NCBI GenBank assembly: GCA_030039035.1
Contig: JASHQQ010000213.1
Coordinates: 1 to 36,629, forward strand
Source of the DNA: Acidobacteriaceae bacterium
GTDB taxonomy: Bacteria > Acidobacteriota > Terriglobia > Terriglobales > Acidobacteriaceae
Length of the DNA: 36,629 bases
Direction: 5' to 3'
This document shows, in pieces, positions 25,278 through 32,014 of this stretch; within the stretch, counting starts at the first letter, position 1; each line of letters begins with the position of its first letter. The position numbers and the translations under genes are program-made. The notes beneath the pieces were generated by a model, which saw only the letters and a list, made by a program, of their open reading frames with translations, searched no databases and was not told the origin of the DNA.

Positions 25278-26240
25278 ATGCTGTCGCGCCGCGGTTTTCT
25301 GACCGGAATCGCTGCCGCTGGATTGGCTGGATCGCTTGAGCCAGGCATTTCCGGCGAAACCTCGCCTTCGATCACTCCGGTTTCGTTTGATGTTCCCGAG
25401 GGAGCCTGCGATTGCCACGTCCACGTCTTCGGGGATTCGAGCCGGTTCCCCTTTGCGTCGTCGCGAACATACACCCCGGAATCCGCGTCCGCAGCGGAGT
25501 TGCTGGCGCTGCACCGGGCTCTGCGCCTCCGTCGCGCGGTCATCGTGCAGCCCAGCGTCTACGGCACTGACAATTCCTGCACCCTTGACGCCATGAAGCA
25601 ATACGGCTCGGGCGCTCGCGGGATTGCGGTCCTGCCGGATACGGTTTCTTCCACCGCACTCGACAACATGCAGCGCGCAGGCATTCGCGGCGTCAGGATC
25701 AACCTGGGACTTGCGGACAACATGGATATTGCCGATGCGCGACATCGCCTCGAGTCCGCCATCAAGCAGATTCATGGCCGCAATTGGCATGTACAGATCT
25801 ACGCCGCCTTGCCGGTGGTTGCGGGACTGAGCGACCTCGTACTGGCGTCGCCCGTCCCGATGGTATTTGATCACTTCGGCGGAGCCAAAGCCGCAGCCGG
25901 CCTGCGGCAGCCGGGGTTCGACAAGCTCTTGCAGATCGTCGGAAGCGGAAAAGCGTACGTGAAGATTTCGGCAGCATATCGCGCATCCGGCGATGCGCCC
26001 GATTATCCCGATCTTGCGCCGTTGGCGCATGCGCTGATCGCTGCAAATCCTCAACGGATTCTGTGGGGTTCCGACTGGCCGCATCCCGACACCGCTTCAG
26101 GCCGCAAGCCGGACGATGTTTCTCCACTGCTTCGCGTCGACGACGGTCATCTCCTTAACCTGCTGGCGACGTGGGCTCCGGACACGACCCTGCGCAAGAC
26201 CATATTGGTCGATAACCCCGCATTCCTTTACGCTTTTTGA
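25278..26240 (+). CDS. Tat-exported amidohydrolase (LigI / D-galactarolactone isomerase type)
   Basis: The 320-residue protein begins with a Tat signal (LSRRGFLTGIAAAGLAG, 2-18). The TIM-barrel fold of the amidohydrolase superfamily (COG3618 type) is shown by CDCHVHVF (H47, H49), HVQIYA (H171), VFDHFGG (H199) and LWGSDWPHP (D266). Members include 2-pyrone-4,6-dicarboxylate lactonase and the Agrobacterium D-galactarolactone isomerase, which acts in the same uronate pathway as KdgD. With kdgD and a hexuronate-type transporter 3-5 kb away, a role on an aldarate lactone is the best guess. The Tat leader is odd for a cytosolic pathway step. It converges on the LacI-type gene with a 73-base gap. 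Confidence 0.75.
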   Translation: MLSRRGFLTGIAAAGLAGSLEPGISGETSPSITPVSFDVPEGACDCHVHVFGDSSRFPFASSRTYTPESASAAELLALHRALRLRRAVIVQPSVYGTDNSCTLDAMKQYGSGARGIAVLPDTVSSTALDNMQRAGIRGVRINLGLADNMDIADARHRLESAIKQIHGRNWHVQIYAALPVVAGLSDLVLASPVPMVFDHFGGAKAAAGLRQPGFDKLLQIVGSGKAYVKISAAYRASGDAPDYPDLAPLAHALIAANPQRILWGSDWPHPDTASGRKPDDVSPLLRVDDGHLLNLLATWAPDTTLRKTILVDNPAFLYAF

Positions 26241-26313
26241 GTTACATTCCTGTTTGCGCCTGATTCCGCGCTGCCTTCGGAAGCTCCGGGAAGACCTGGG
26301 GCGCGTGGAATGC

Positions 26314-27429
26314 TCAGCGACGGCTTTTGAACATCCGTCTTTTGCCAGTCGCGGAGGCCGGCGAAGGCGGACAGGTGGACGATCGTACGATCAGTTCGGG
26401 ACGAATCCGGATGATCCGTGCACACTCGTCGTTGGCGAGCTTGCGCAGAAGAAGCTCCGCCGCCGTTGCGCCCATCTCGTGCAGTGGCTGGCGAACCGTG
26501 GTGAGCGCCGGAAATGCGAGGCTTGCGAACTCGATGTCGTCGAATCCCGTCACCGAAACGTTTTCAGGCATTTTGAGCCTGGCCTCTCGCAGGGCGGTCA
26601 TGGCGCCGAGGGCCGAGATGTCGTTGAAAGCGACGAGCGCCGTAAATCGCTTGCCGCGGCGCAGCAGGTCCTCCACGGCGATGCGGCCTTCTTCGGCATG
26701 ACCCGTACCGGGGGGATCGAGCCGCTGTAGCTGGACGGTCAAACGAGGGTCGACGCGAACGCCAAGCCGTTTGCAGGTTGCCAGCACCGCCCTCCAGCGC
26801 TCTTCCGTATCGCCGCTTCCCTCAGGCCCTTTGATGAACGCGATTTCCCTGTGACCGAGGCCGGCGAGGTGATTGATGGCTGCGCCCATGCCAAAGGCGT
26901 TGTCAATGGCAACTCTCGTGCTCCATACGGGCGAGCGATCCGTGCAGACCGTTACCACCGGGATTCCAGGCGATTCATCCGGGGTGGAATTGACCAGGAG
27001 CAGCCCTTCGGCGCCGCGATCGCAAAGCGTTTCTACATGGCGTTGGAGAAGCGATGGCGACCAAAGGTGAGTGGCCACCAGAGATGTGTATCCCGTATTC
27101 AGCAGGCGGCGTTCGAAGCCGCTGAGAACTGCCGCCTCGAAGCCGTTGCCGAAGTCCGGCGCGATTACCCCGATCAGGCAACTGTGCTTTTCGCCGAGCG
27201 AACGGGCGAAATAGTTGGGCCGGTATCCAAGCTGCTTCGCGGAGTCGATGACCCGCTCCCGGGTTTCCCTGGGGAAGCGTGTCGCTTCGGGAACGTCGTT
27301 GAGAATCATCGAGATTGTCGTTCGCGACAGACCGAGATGTTCGGCCAGCTTTCTCAACGTGATCCGATGGCCCGAGTCGGCTCGCGACAAGCGTCTGGAC
27401 GCGGCGGATTTCAAGGGCTCCGGTGGCAT
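26314..27429 (-). CDS. LacI-family transcriptional repressor
   Basis: The 371-residue protein has a LacI DNA-binding domain at about 22-77 (ITLRKLAEHLGLSRTTISMILN) with the hinge ARSL (76-79), whose Leu opens the central CG of operators. The periplasmic-binding-protein-like effector domain follows (IGVIAPDFGNGF, VTGFDDIEFASLAFPALTTVRQP). ATG 27429 fits the family N-terminus though no ribosome site is clear; GTG 27447 is in frame. The gene is divergent from the DUF362-CBM-kdgD-MFS operon, and a perfect GTGAACC/GGTTCAC palindrome lies between them. It probably represses that operon and perhaps itself. A uronate or aldarate intermediate is the likely inducer (inference). Confidence 0.9.
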   Translation of the reverse strand: MPPEPLKSAASRRLSRADSGHRITLRKLAEHLGLSRTTISMILNDVPEATRFPRETRERVIDSAKQLGYRPNYFARSLGEKHSCLIGVIAPDFGNGFEAAVLSGFERRLLNTGYTSLVATHLWSPSLLQRHVETLCDRGAEGLLLVNSTPDESPGIPVVTVCTDRSPVWSTRVAIDNAFGMGAAINHLAGLGHREIAFIKGPEGSGDTEERWRAVLATCKRLGVRVDPRLTVQLQRLDPPGTGHAEEGRIAVEDLLRRGKRFTALVAFNDISALGAMTALREARLKMPENVSVTGFDDIEFASLAFPALTTVRQPLHEMGATAAELLLRKLANDECARIIRIRPELIVRSSTCPPSPASATGKRRMFKSRR

Positions 27430-27494
27430 TCGAGGCCAGCGTATCACGCGGGCTTCTTTGCTGTTGACAAATGCCGCCGGTTGAGTTTGAATCT

Positions 27495-27540
27495 TTGACA
27501 ACTTGTGAACCGGTTCACTTGCCGTAGTGGCACGGTTCAC
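27495..27540 (+). promoter_or_regulatory. Promoter/operator of the DUF362-kdgD operon with two LacI-type half-turn-phased sites
   Basis: A consensus -35 box TTGACA (27495-27500) is followed at once by the 14-bp perfect palindrome GTGAACCGGTTCAC (27505-27518) with the central CG typical of LacI-family operators. A second copy, GTGGCACGGTTCAC (27527-27540), matches at 11 of 14 positions, and its centre is 22 bp from the first, about two helical turns. No good -10 box is seen. The sites would overlap the promoter core, as expected for repression. Confidence 0.6.
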
Positions 27541-27544
27541 CAAC

Positions 27545-27556
27545 AGGAGATCTCCT
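27545..27556. promoter_or_regulatory. 12-bp perfect palindrome in the operon leader
   Basis: AGGAGATCTCCT is fully self-complementary. It lies between the second operator copy and a strong hairpin. It could be a further protein-binding site; the AGGAGA half resembles a ribosome site but no start codon follows at the right distance. Confidence 0.3.
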
Positions 27557-27557
27557 C

Positions 27558-27585
27558 AGGGGGCGCACCGCTGTGTGCGTCCCCT
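27558..27585 (+). promoter_or_regulatory. Strong leader hairpin upstream of the DUF362 gene
   Basis: An 11-bp stem (27558-27568 with 27575-27585) has one G-U pair and a 6-base loop CGCTGT. It is followed by the pyrimidine run CTTTCTCCCC and ends 26 bases before ATG 27612. It may be an attenuator, an mRNA-stability hairpin, or a REP-type palindrome; the poor U-run argues against a strong terminator. Confidence 0.5.
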
Positions 27586-27611
27586 CTTTCTCCCCGCGGG
27601 ACCGGGACTGA

Positions 27612-28859
27612 ATGAAAATAACGCGCCGGCAATTCGCCTTGTCCGTTGCAGCCGCGAGCACGTTGCGCACCTCGCTGTTCGCCTCTCCGCTTTCCCCGCT
27701 CGGTGTGCCCCGCGGCGTGGTTCCCGGCCGGGTCACGTGGGCGCACGATCCCGCCGCGGTGACCTGGGATGGGACCGGCTCATGGTGGACAGACGCCAAC
27801 AACAATCAGGCCGTGATCGACCGCATGGTCTCCCGCTCGGTTCGCGATCTCACGAACAAAAAGAGCGATGACCAGGCCTGGAGCGCCACCTTCCACTATT
27901 TCAACCGCACTCATGGCCGGGGCAACGCCGGATACAAGGCCGGCGAGAAGGTTGCCATCAAGGCGAACCTGAACAACACCGTGGATCATGGCGCGATCGA
28001 ACGGTTGAATTCCTCGCCCCATCTCATCCTTTCGCTCGTCCGGCAGTTGACCGGTCCGGGGCGAGTGGAGCAATCCTCGATCACCGTCTTCGATTCCAGC
28101 CGGTTTGTTCCGGCCTGTCTCTACGACAAGATTCACCGCGAGTTTCCCGGCGTCGTGTTTGTCGACCATATCGGCGGAGACGGACGCCTGAAAGCCGAAT
28201 TCAAACCCGACGCCATCCCGTTCTCCGTTCCGAGCCGCAACGCCAAGGGGCTCGATACGGTGGTGGTGGATGCCTCGTACCTCATCGATGCCGCGGTGTT
28301 GCGAGCGCACGTGAGCTCGGGAGTGACACTTTGCGCAAAGAATCTCTTCGGTTGCACCAGTATTTACACCGACTGGCACAAGAACGCGCACGACGGATTC
28401 CACCATAACCCCGACGGCTCGCCGGCTTATTCGGCGTTTACGGATTTCCTCGGCCACAAGGACCTCGGCGAGAAAACCATCCTGTTTCTCATCGACGGGC
28501 TGTACGGGAACGACAACGTGGATGGTCCGCCGCACCGAAAATGGAAGATGGCGCCCTTCAACGATGCCTGGCCGAACAGCATCTTCCTGTCGCTGGATGG
28601 CGTGGCCATCGACTCGGTCGGTTTCGATTTTCTGACTTCGGAGTGGCCCGATCTCCCGGATATTGCCAACGCCGACAACTATCTGCGCGAATCCGCCCTG
28701 GCCAACGATCCCCCTTCGAAGACGTTTTACGATCCGGAACGCGACGGCATCCGTTGCCGCAGTCTTGGCGTATACGAACGCTGGAACGACGGGACGGACA
28801 AGAAGTACTCGGGCAATCTCGGCAAGGGGAACGGGATCGAACTGTTCAAGGTGGCCTGA
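27612..28859 (+). CDS. Tat-exported DUF362 protein
   Basis: The 415-residue protein has a Tat signal (ITRRQFALSVAAAS, 3-16). The mature part fits DUF362, a family of unknown activity. The recognisable pieces are GEKVAIKANLNNTVDH, a long alpha/beta region, and VTLCAKNLFGCTSIYTDWHK with two cysteines. Some DUF362 members carry iron-sulfur ferredoxin segments, but no CxxCxxC cluster is present here. It is the first gene of the LacI-controlled operon, 22 bases before the CBM-like gene. The operon content suggests a periplasmic role in uronate or aldarate handling, perhaps redox, but I know of no defined function. Confidence 0.75.
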   Translation: MKITRRQFALSVAAASTLRTSLFASPLSPLGVPRGVVPGRVTWAHDPAAVTWDGTGSWWTDANNNQAVIDRMVSRSVRDLTNKKSDDQAWSATFHYFNRTHGRGNAGYKAGEKVAIKANLNNTVDHGAIERLNSSPHLILSLVRQLTGPGRVEQSSITVFDSSRFVPACLYDKIHREFPGVVFVDHIGGDGRLKAEFKPDAIPFSVPSRNAKGLDTVVVDASYLIDAAVLRAHVSSGVTLCAKNLFGCTSIYTDWHKNAHDGFHHNPDGSPAYSAFTDFLGHKDLGEKTILFLIDGLYGNDNVDGPPHRKWKMAPFNDAWPNSIFLSLDGVAIDSVGFDFLTSEWPDLPDIANADNYLRESALANDPPSKTFYDPERDGIRCRSLGVYERWNDGTDKKYSGNLGKGNGIELFKVA

Positions 28860-28881
28860 CCGCGACGGAGGAGAGTTGGAT

Positions 28882-29583
28882 ATGAGCCGGCAACTATCCT
28901 TCTTATGCCTGATCGCCGCATGGATATTGGCGGCGAATGGATCCGCCCAATCGTTCCTGAGTCGATACAAAGGCCTGCCCTATCACGACAGCCGCTATCG
29001 GGGCGGTCCGCGGAAGATACCCGGGCGGGGGTTGTGCGCCTGCTATGACCTGGGCGGCGAAGGAGTGGCGTATCACGATACCGACCCCCGGAATCATGGC
29101 AGCGGAGAACTGAATCCGGCCGATGGAACTTACCTCAACGAGTTTCGCATTCATGAGGGAGTCGATACTTCCTGCACGAAGTTCGGGCGCAAGCCGGATC
29201 GGATCGACGACAACCCCTTCGACAGGATTGTTCCTCCCCGCGACTTGCCCTATGTTGGCTGGACCGAGCCGGGAGAGGGGTTCAACATCACCGTCCACGT
29301 GGCTGAAGCCGGAGCCTACGCTGCAGACTTTCTTTACACATCGAATCGCGGCGGGACCATCTCAATCGATGTGAACGGAAAAGACGCAACGGGACCGCTC
29401 AATATCCCGACAACCTGTGATCCGGCGGACCCCGTGGCATGGCGTCAGTGGCACCATTGGAATCTGGCTTCCCGGCTCTTCAGGATTCCGCTCGGCAAGG
29501 GGAGAAACGTTCTCACCGTTCGCATATTGACGAACGGAAACATGAACCTCGCTTGTTTCGATTTCAGGCGGGTCGACGGATGA
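28882..29583 (+). CDS. Secreted CBM6/35-like carbohydrate-binding protein
   Basis: The 233-residue product has a Sec signal peptide (MSRQLSFLCLIAAWILAANGSAQ) and a very good ribosome site (GGAGGAGA, 8 bases before the ATG). The C-terminal about 120 residues fit a CBM6/CBM35-type beta-sandwich: YVGWTEPGEGFNITVHV, AGAYAADFLYTSNRGGTISI, and RIPLGKGRNVLTVRIL, with Trp/Tyr residues suited to sugar stacking. The first 100 mature residues carry YHDSRY and KIPGRG motifs and two cysteines that I do not recognise. No catalytic domain is evident. It may capture released oligosaccharides or uronates for the operon's transporter, but this is inference. Confidence 0.7.
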   Translation: MSRQLSFLCLIAAWILAANGSAQSFLSRYKGLPYHDSRYRGGPRKIPGRGLCACYDLGGEGVAYHDTDPRNHGSGELNPADGTYLNEFRIHEGVDTSCTKFGRKPDRIDDNPFDRIVPPRDLPYVGWTEPGEGFNITVHVAEAGAYAADFLYTSNRGGTISIDVNGKDATGPLNIPTTCDPADPVAWRQWHHWNLASRLFRIPLGKGRNVLTVRILTNGNMNLACFDFRRVDG

Positions 29584-29658
29584 AATGGAAGCCGGCAGGA
29601 TCTCCTCTATAGTGTTCTCGTGGCCCAGGCCTCTTGCGGCCATTCCCGAGGCCGACTG

Positions 29659-30573
29659 ATGAGCAGGATGATTCCGCGCGAGCTTGCACGCCGTGTCGCC
29701 GAAGGGCTCCTTTCGTTTCCCGTCACACACTTCGACGAGCAGGGCCGGTTCGACGAGGACCGCTATCGCGAGCACATCGGCTGGCTGGTCGAAAACGATC
29801 CGGCCGCGCTTTTTGCAGCGGGAGGCACGGGCGAGTACTTTTCGCTCACGCTCGCCGAATATGCGTGCGTTGTGGCCGCGGCCGTCGATGCGGCAGCGGG
29901 GCGAGTGCCGGTGCTCGCCGGATGCGGCTACGGCACGCGCATGGCGATGGAATTCGCTGGGGCCGCCGAACAGGCCGGCGCGGACGGCCTGCTGCTGTTC
30001 CCGCCGTACCTGGTGAATGCGGAGCCTGCGGGCCTGATTGCCCATGCACGCGCGGTTTGCAATTCCACCCGGCTTGGAGTCATCTTCTACAACCGCGACA
30101 ATGCAGTGCTGAACGAGGCGGCGCTGGAGCAGCTTGGTGAAAGTTGCCCGAATCTGATCGGGCTGAAAGACGGCCACGGCGACATCGGGTTGCTGACCCG
30201 CATCTGCGCGCGGCTCGGCGAACGGCTCGTCTGTATCGGCGGACTGCCAACGGCGGAAACATTCGCGTTGCCTTACCGTGAGATCGGCGTGAGCACGTAC
30301 TCCTCCGCGATCTTCAACTTTCTTCCGCGCTTCGCACGGGAGTTCTATGCCGCCGTCTGCCGCCGCGATCGCACTGCGGTCTTTGCCATGTTGCGCGAAT
30401 TCGTGCTCCCTTATGTCGCCATCCGCGGCCGCCGCAAGGGGTACGCGGTTTCCATTGTGAAGGCCGGGATGAGAGCGGTTGGCCGCCCGGCCGGCCCCGT
30501 GCGTCCTCCGCTCACCGACCTCGAACCGGGCGAGTTCGGGGAGTTGAAGCGGCTGATCGCCGGCCGAACCTGA
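29659..30573 (+). CDS. kdgD: 5-dehydro-4-deoxyglucarate dehydratase (DHDPS superfamily)
   Basis: The 304-residue enzyme converts 5-keto-4-deoxy-D-glucarate to 2-oxoglutarate semialdehyde, CO2 and water in aldarate and uronate oxidation. It is a Schiff-base TIM barrel with LLSFPVTHFD (17-26), GGTGEYFSLT (55-64), the catalytic tyrosine in FYNRDNA (Y144), the lysine in LIGLKDGHGD (K170), and GGLPTAETFALPY and TYSSAIFNF typical of KdgD rather than DapA. ATG 29659 has a GAGG site about 8 bases upstream; an in-frame start at 29620 would add a non-family tail. The 75-base gap from the CBM-like gene holds a TATAGT box (29608-29613) that could be an internal promoter. It acts in the cytosol, directly upstream of the transporter gene. 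Confidence 0.93.
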   Translation: MSRMIPRELARRVAEGLLSFPVTHFDEQGRFDEDRYREHIGWLVENDPAALFAAGGTGEYFSLTLAEYACVVAAAVDAAAGRVPVLAGCGYGTRMAMEFAGAAEQAGADGLLLFPPYLVNAEPAGLIAHARAVCNSTRLGVIFYNRDNAVLNEAALEQLGESCPNLIGLKDGHGDIGLLTRICARLGERLVCIGGLPTAETFALPYREIGVSTYSSAIFNFLPRFAREFYAAVCRRDRTAVFAMLREFVLPYVAIRGRRKGYAVSIVKAGMRAVGRPAGPVRPPLTDLEPGEFGELKRLIAGRT

Positions 30574-30596
30574 TTTGCGTGGAACCAATCGCTCCC

Positions 30597-31943
30597 ATGG
30601 CCGCCACAAGGACAGCGCACGTCCGCTACATCATCGTGCTGATGCTGTTCGCTGCCAGCACGTTCAGCTACGGCGACCGCGTCGTGCTGTCCATCGCCGC
30701 CTCGGATATCAGCCGCGATCTCCGCCTTGACGCGCTTCGTCTCGGCTACCTCTTCTCGGCCTTTGGTTGGGCCTACGCTGCCGCGCAACTCCCCGCCGGC
30801 AGCCTCCTCGACCGTTTTGGCTCGAGACGCGTGTACGGCATCAGCATCGTTTGCTGGTCCTGCTGCGGGTTGCTCTGCGGCTTCGCCGGATACGCCCCGG
30901 CAGCGGCGGCCTTCTGCCTTCTTCTCGCATTGAGGGTTCTCTCCGGACTGGCCCAATCGCCGGTCTTCCCGGGCAACGGACGCATCGTGACCGCATGGTT
31001 CCCTGCCGCCGAGCGTGGACGCGCCTCCGCGATCTTCAACTCGTCGCAGTACTTTTCACTCGTAATCTTCGCGCCCGTGATGGGTTGGATCGCACACGCA
31101 TTCGGCTGGAAGCAGTGCTTCTGGTTTGCCGGTCTGGCCGCGCTCGCGCTGGGAGCACTCTGGTTCCGCGTCGTTCACGACGTCAGGACGCACCCTCGCA
31201 TCAGTCCGATGGAGATCGAATGGATCGAGCGCGGGGGCGGGCTGGCCAATCTCGATTCCGGCAGCCGCTCTCGCGCCGGCACGCTCACCTGGCCGGCCGT
31301 GCGATGGCTGCTGGGCACGCGCATGCTGGTCGGGATCTATCTCGGGCAGTATTGCATCAACACTCTGACCTGGTTCTTCCTCACCTGGTTCCCGATCTAT
31401 CTCGGCCGGACGCGGCACCTCTCCATGGTTACGGCGGGCTTTCTCACCGCGGTGCCGGCGCTGTGCGGATTTGCGGGAGGAATCCTTGGAGGCGTTGCAT
31501 CCGATCGACTCCTCAAGGCAGGTTATTCCCTCACCTTTGCGCGCAAGGCTCCGATCGTCGCCGGAATGCTCCTCGCCATGACGATGATCGCCTGCAACTA
31601 TGTGAACAACAGCCCGGCCGTGACGCTGCTGATGTCACTGGCATTCTTCGGCAAGGGATTCGGCGCGCAGGGCTGGACCGTCATCTCCGATGCCTCTCCC
31701 AGGGATCTTGTGGGCATAAACGGCGGGCTCTTCAACCTGGTCGGCAACCTGGCCGCCATCACCACGCCGATTGTTATCGGCGCGATCGTCGAACATACCG
31801 GCGCGTTCCACTACGCGCTCTTCTACGTAGCCGCGACCGCGCTTCTGGCTATCGTTGCCTATCTTCCTGTTGTCGGTGAAATCCGGCGCCTCGAATCTCC
31901 CCGAGGCCTGATCGCCGCGAACAATGCAGGATCGCCTTCCTGA
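30597..31943 (+). CDS. MFS transporter, hexuronate/aldarate type (ExuT/GudP family)
   Basis: The 448-residue protein has 12 predicted membrane helices in two halves. Anion:cation-symporter-family features include FSYGDRVVLSIAA in helix 1, FSAFGWAYAAAQLPAGSLLDRFGSRRVY across helices 2-3, and the FPGNGRIVTAWFPAAERGRASAIFNSSQY segment between helices 4 and 5. These are typical of ExuT, GudP and related sugar-acid:proton symporters. It follows kdgD by 23 bases (or 5 if the GTG at 30579 is used), so the two are co-transcribed. The likely cargo is glucuronate, galacturonate or an aldarate. It is the last gene of the operon and converges on the SBBP gene across 71 bases in which I see no clear terminator. 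Confidence 0.88.
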   Translation: MAATRTAHVRYIIVLMLFAASTFSYGDRVVLSIAASDISRDLRLDALRLGYLFSAFGWAYAAAQLPAGSLLDRFGSRRVYGISIVCWSCCGLLCGFAGYAPAAAAFCLLLALRVLSGLAQSPVFPGNGRIVTAWFPAAERGRASAIFNSSQYFSLVIFAPVMGWIAHAFGWKQCFWFAGLAALALGALWFRVVHDVRTHPRISPMEIEWIERGGGLANLDSGSRSRAGTLTWPAVRWLLGTRMLVGIYLGQYCINTLTWFFLTWFPIYLGRTRHLSMVTAGFLTAVPALCGFAGGILGGVASDRLLKAGYSLTFARKAPIVAGMLLAMTMIACNYVNNSPAVTLLMSLAFFGKGFGAQGWTVISDASPRDLVGINGGLFNLVGNLAAITTPIVIGAIVEHTGAFHYALFYVAATALLAIVAYLPVVGEIRRLESPRGLIAANNAGSPS

Positions 31944-32014
31944 TCCGGCGCGAATGCCTCCGCGATGTATCCCGGCATGCCCACTCAGAATACGCTTGGC
32001 TTCTTGACGATCTG

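Noticed and set aside
29621..29642. TGGCC/GGCCA stem in the gap before kdgD as a terminator
   Set aside because: It is only 5 bp with a long loop and no U-run, and the downstream genes are clearly functionally linked.
29659..30573. Annotation as dapA (dihydrodipicolinate synthase)
   Set aside because: The LLSFPVTHFD, YNRDNA and GGLPTAE motifs and the neighbouring sugar-acid transporter fit KdgD rather than the lysine-pathway enzyme.
31929..31946. GGATC/GATCC hairpin at the end of the MFS gene as operon terminator
   Set aside because: It is a 5-bp stem overlapping the stop codon with no T-run after it.
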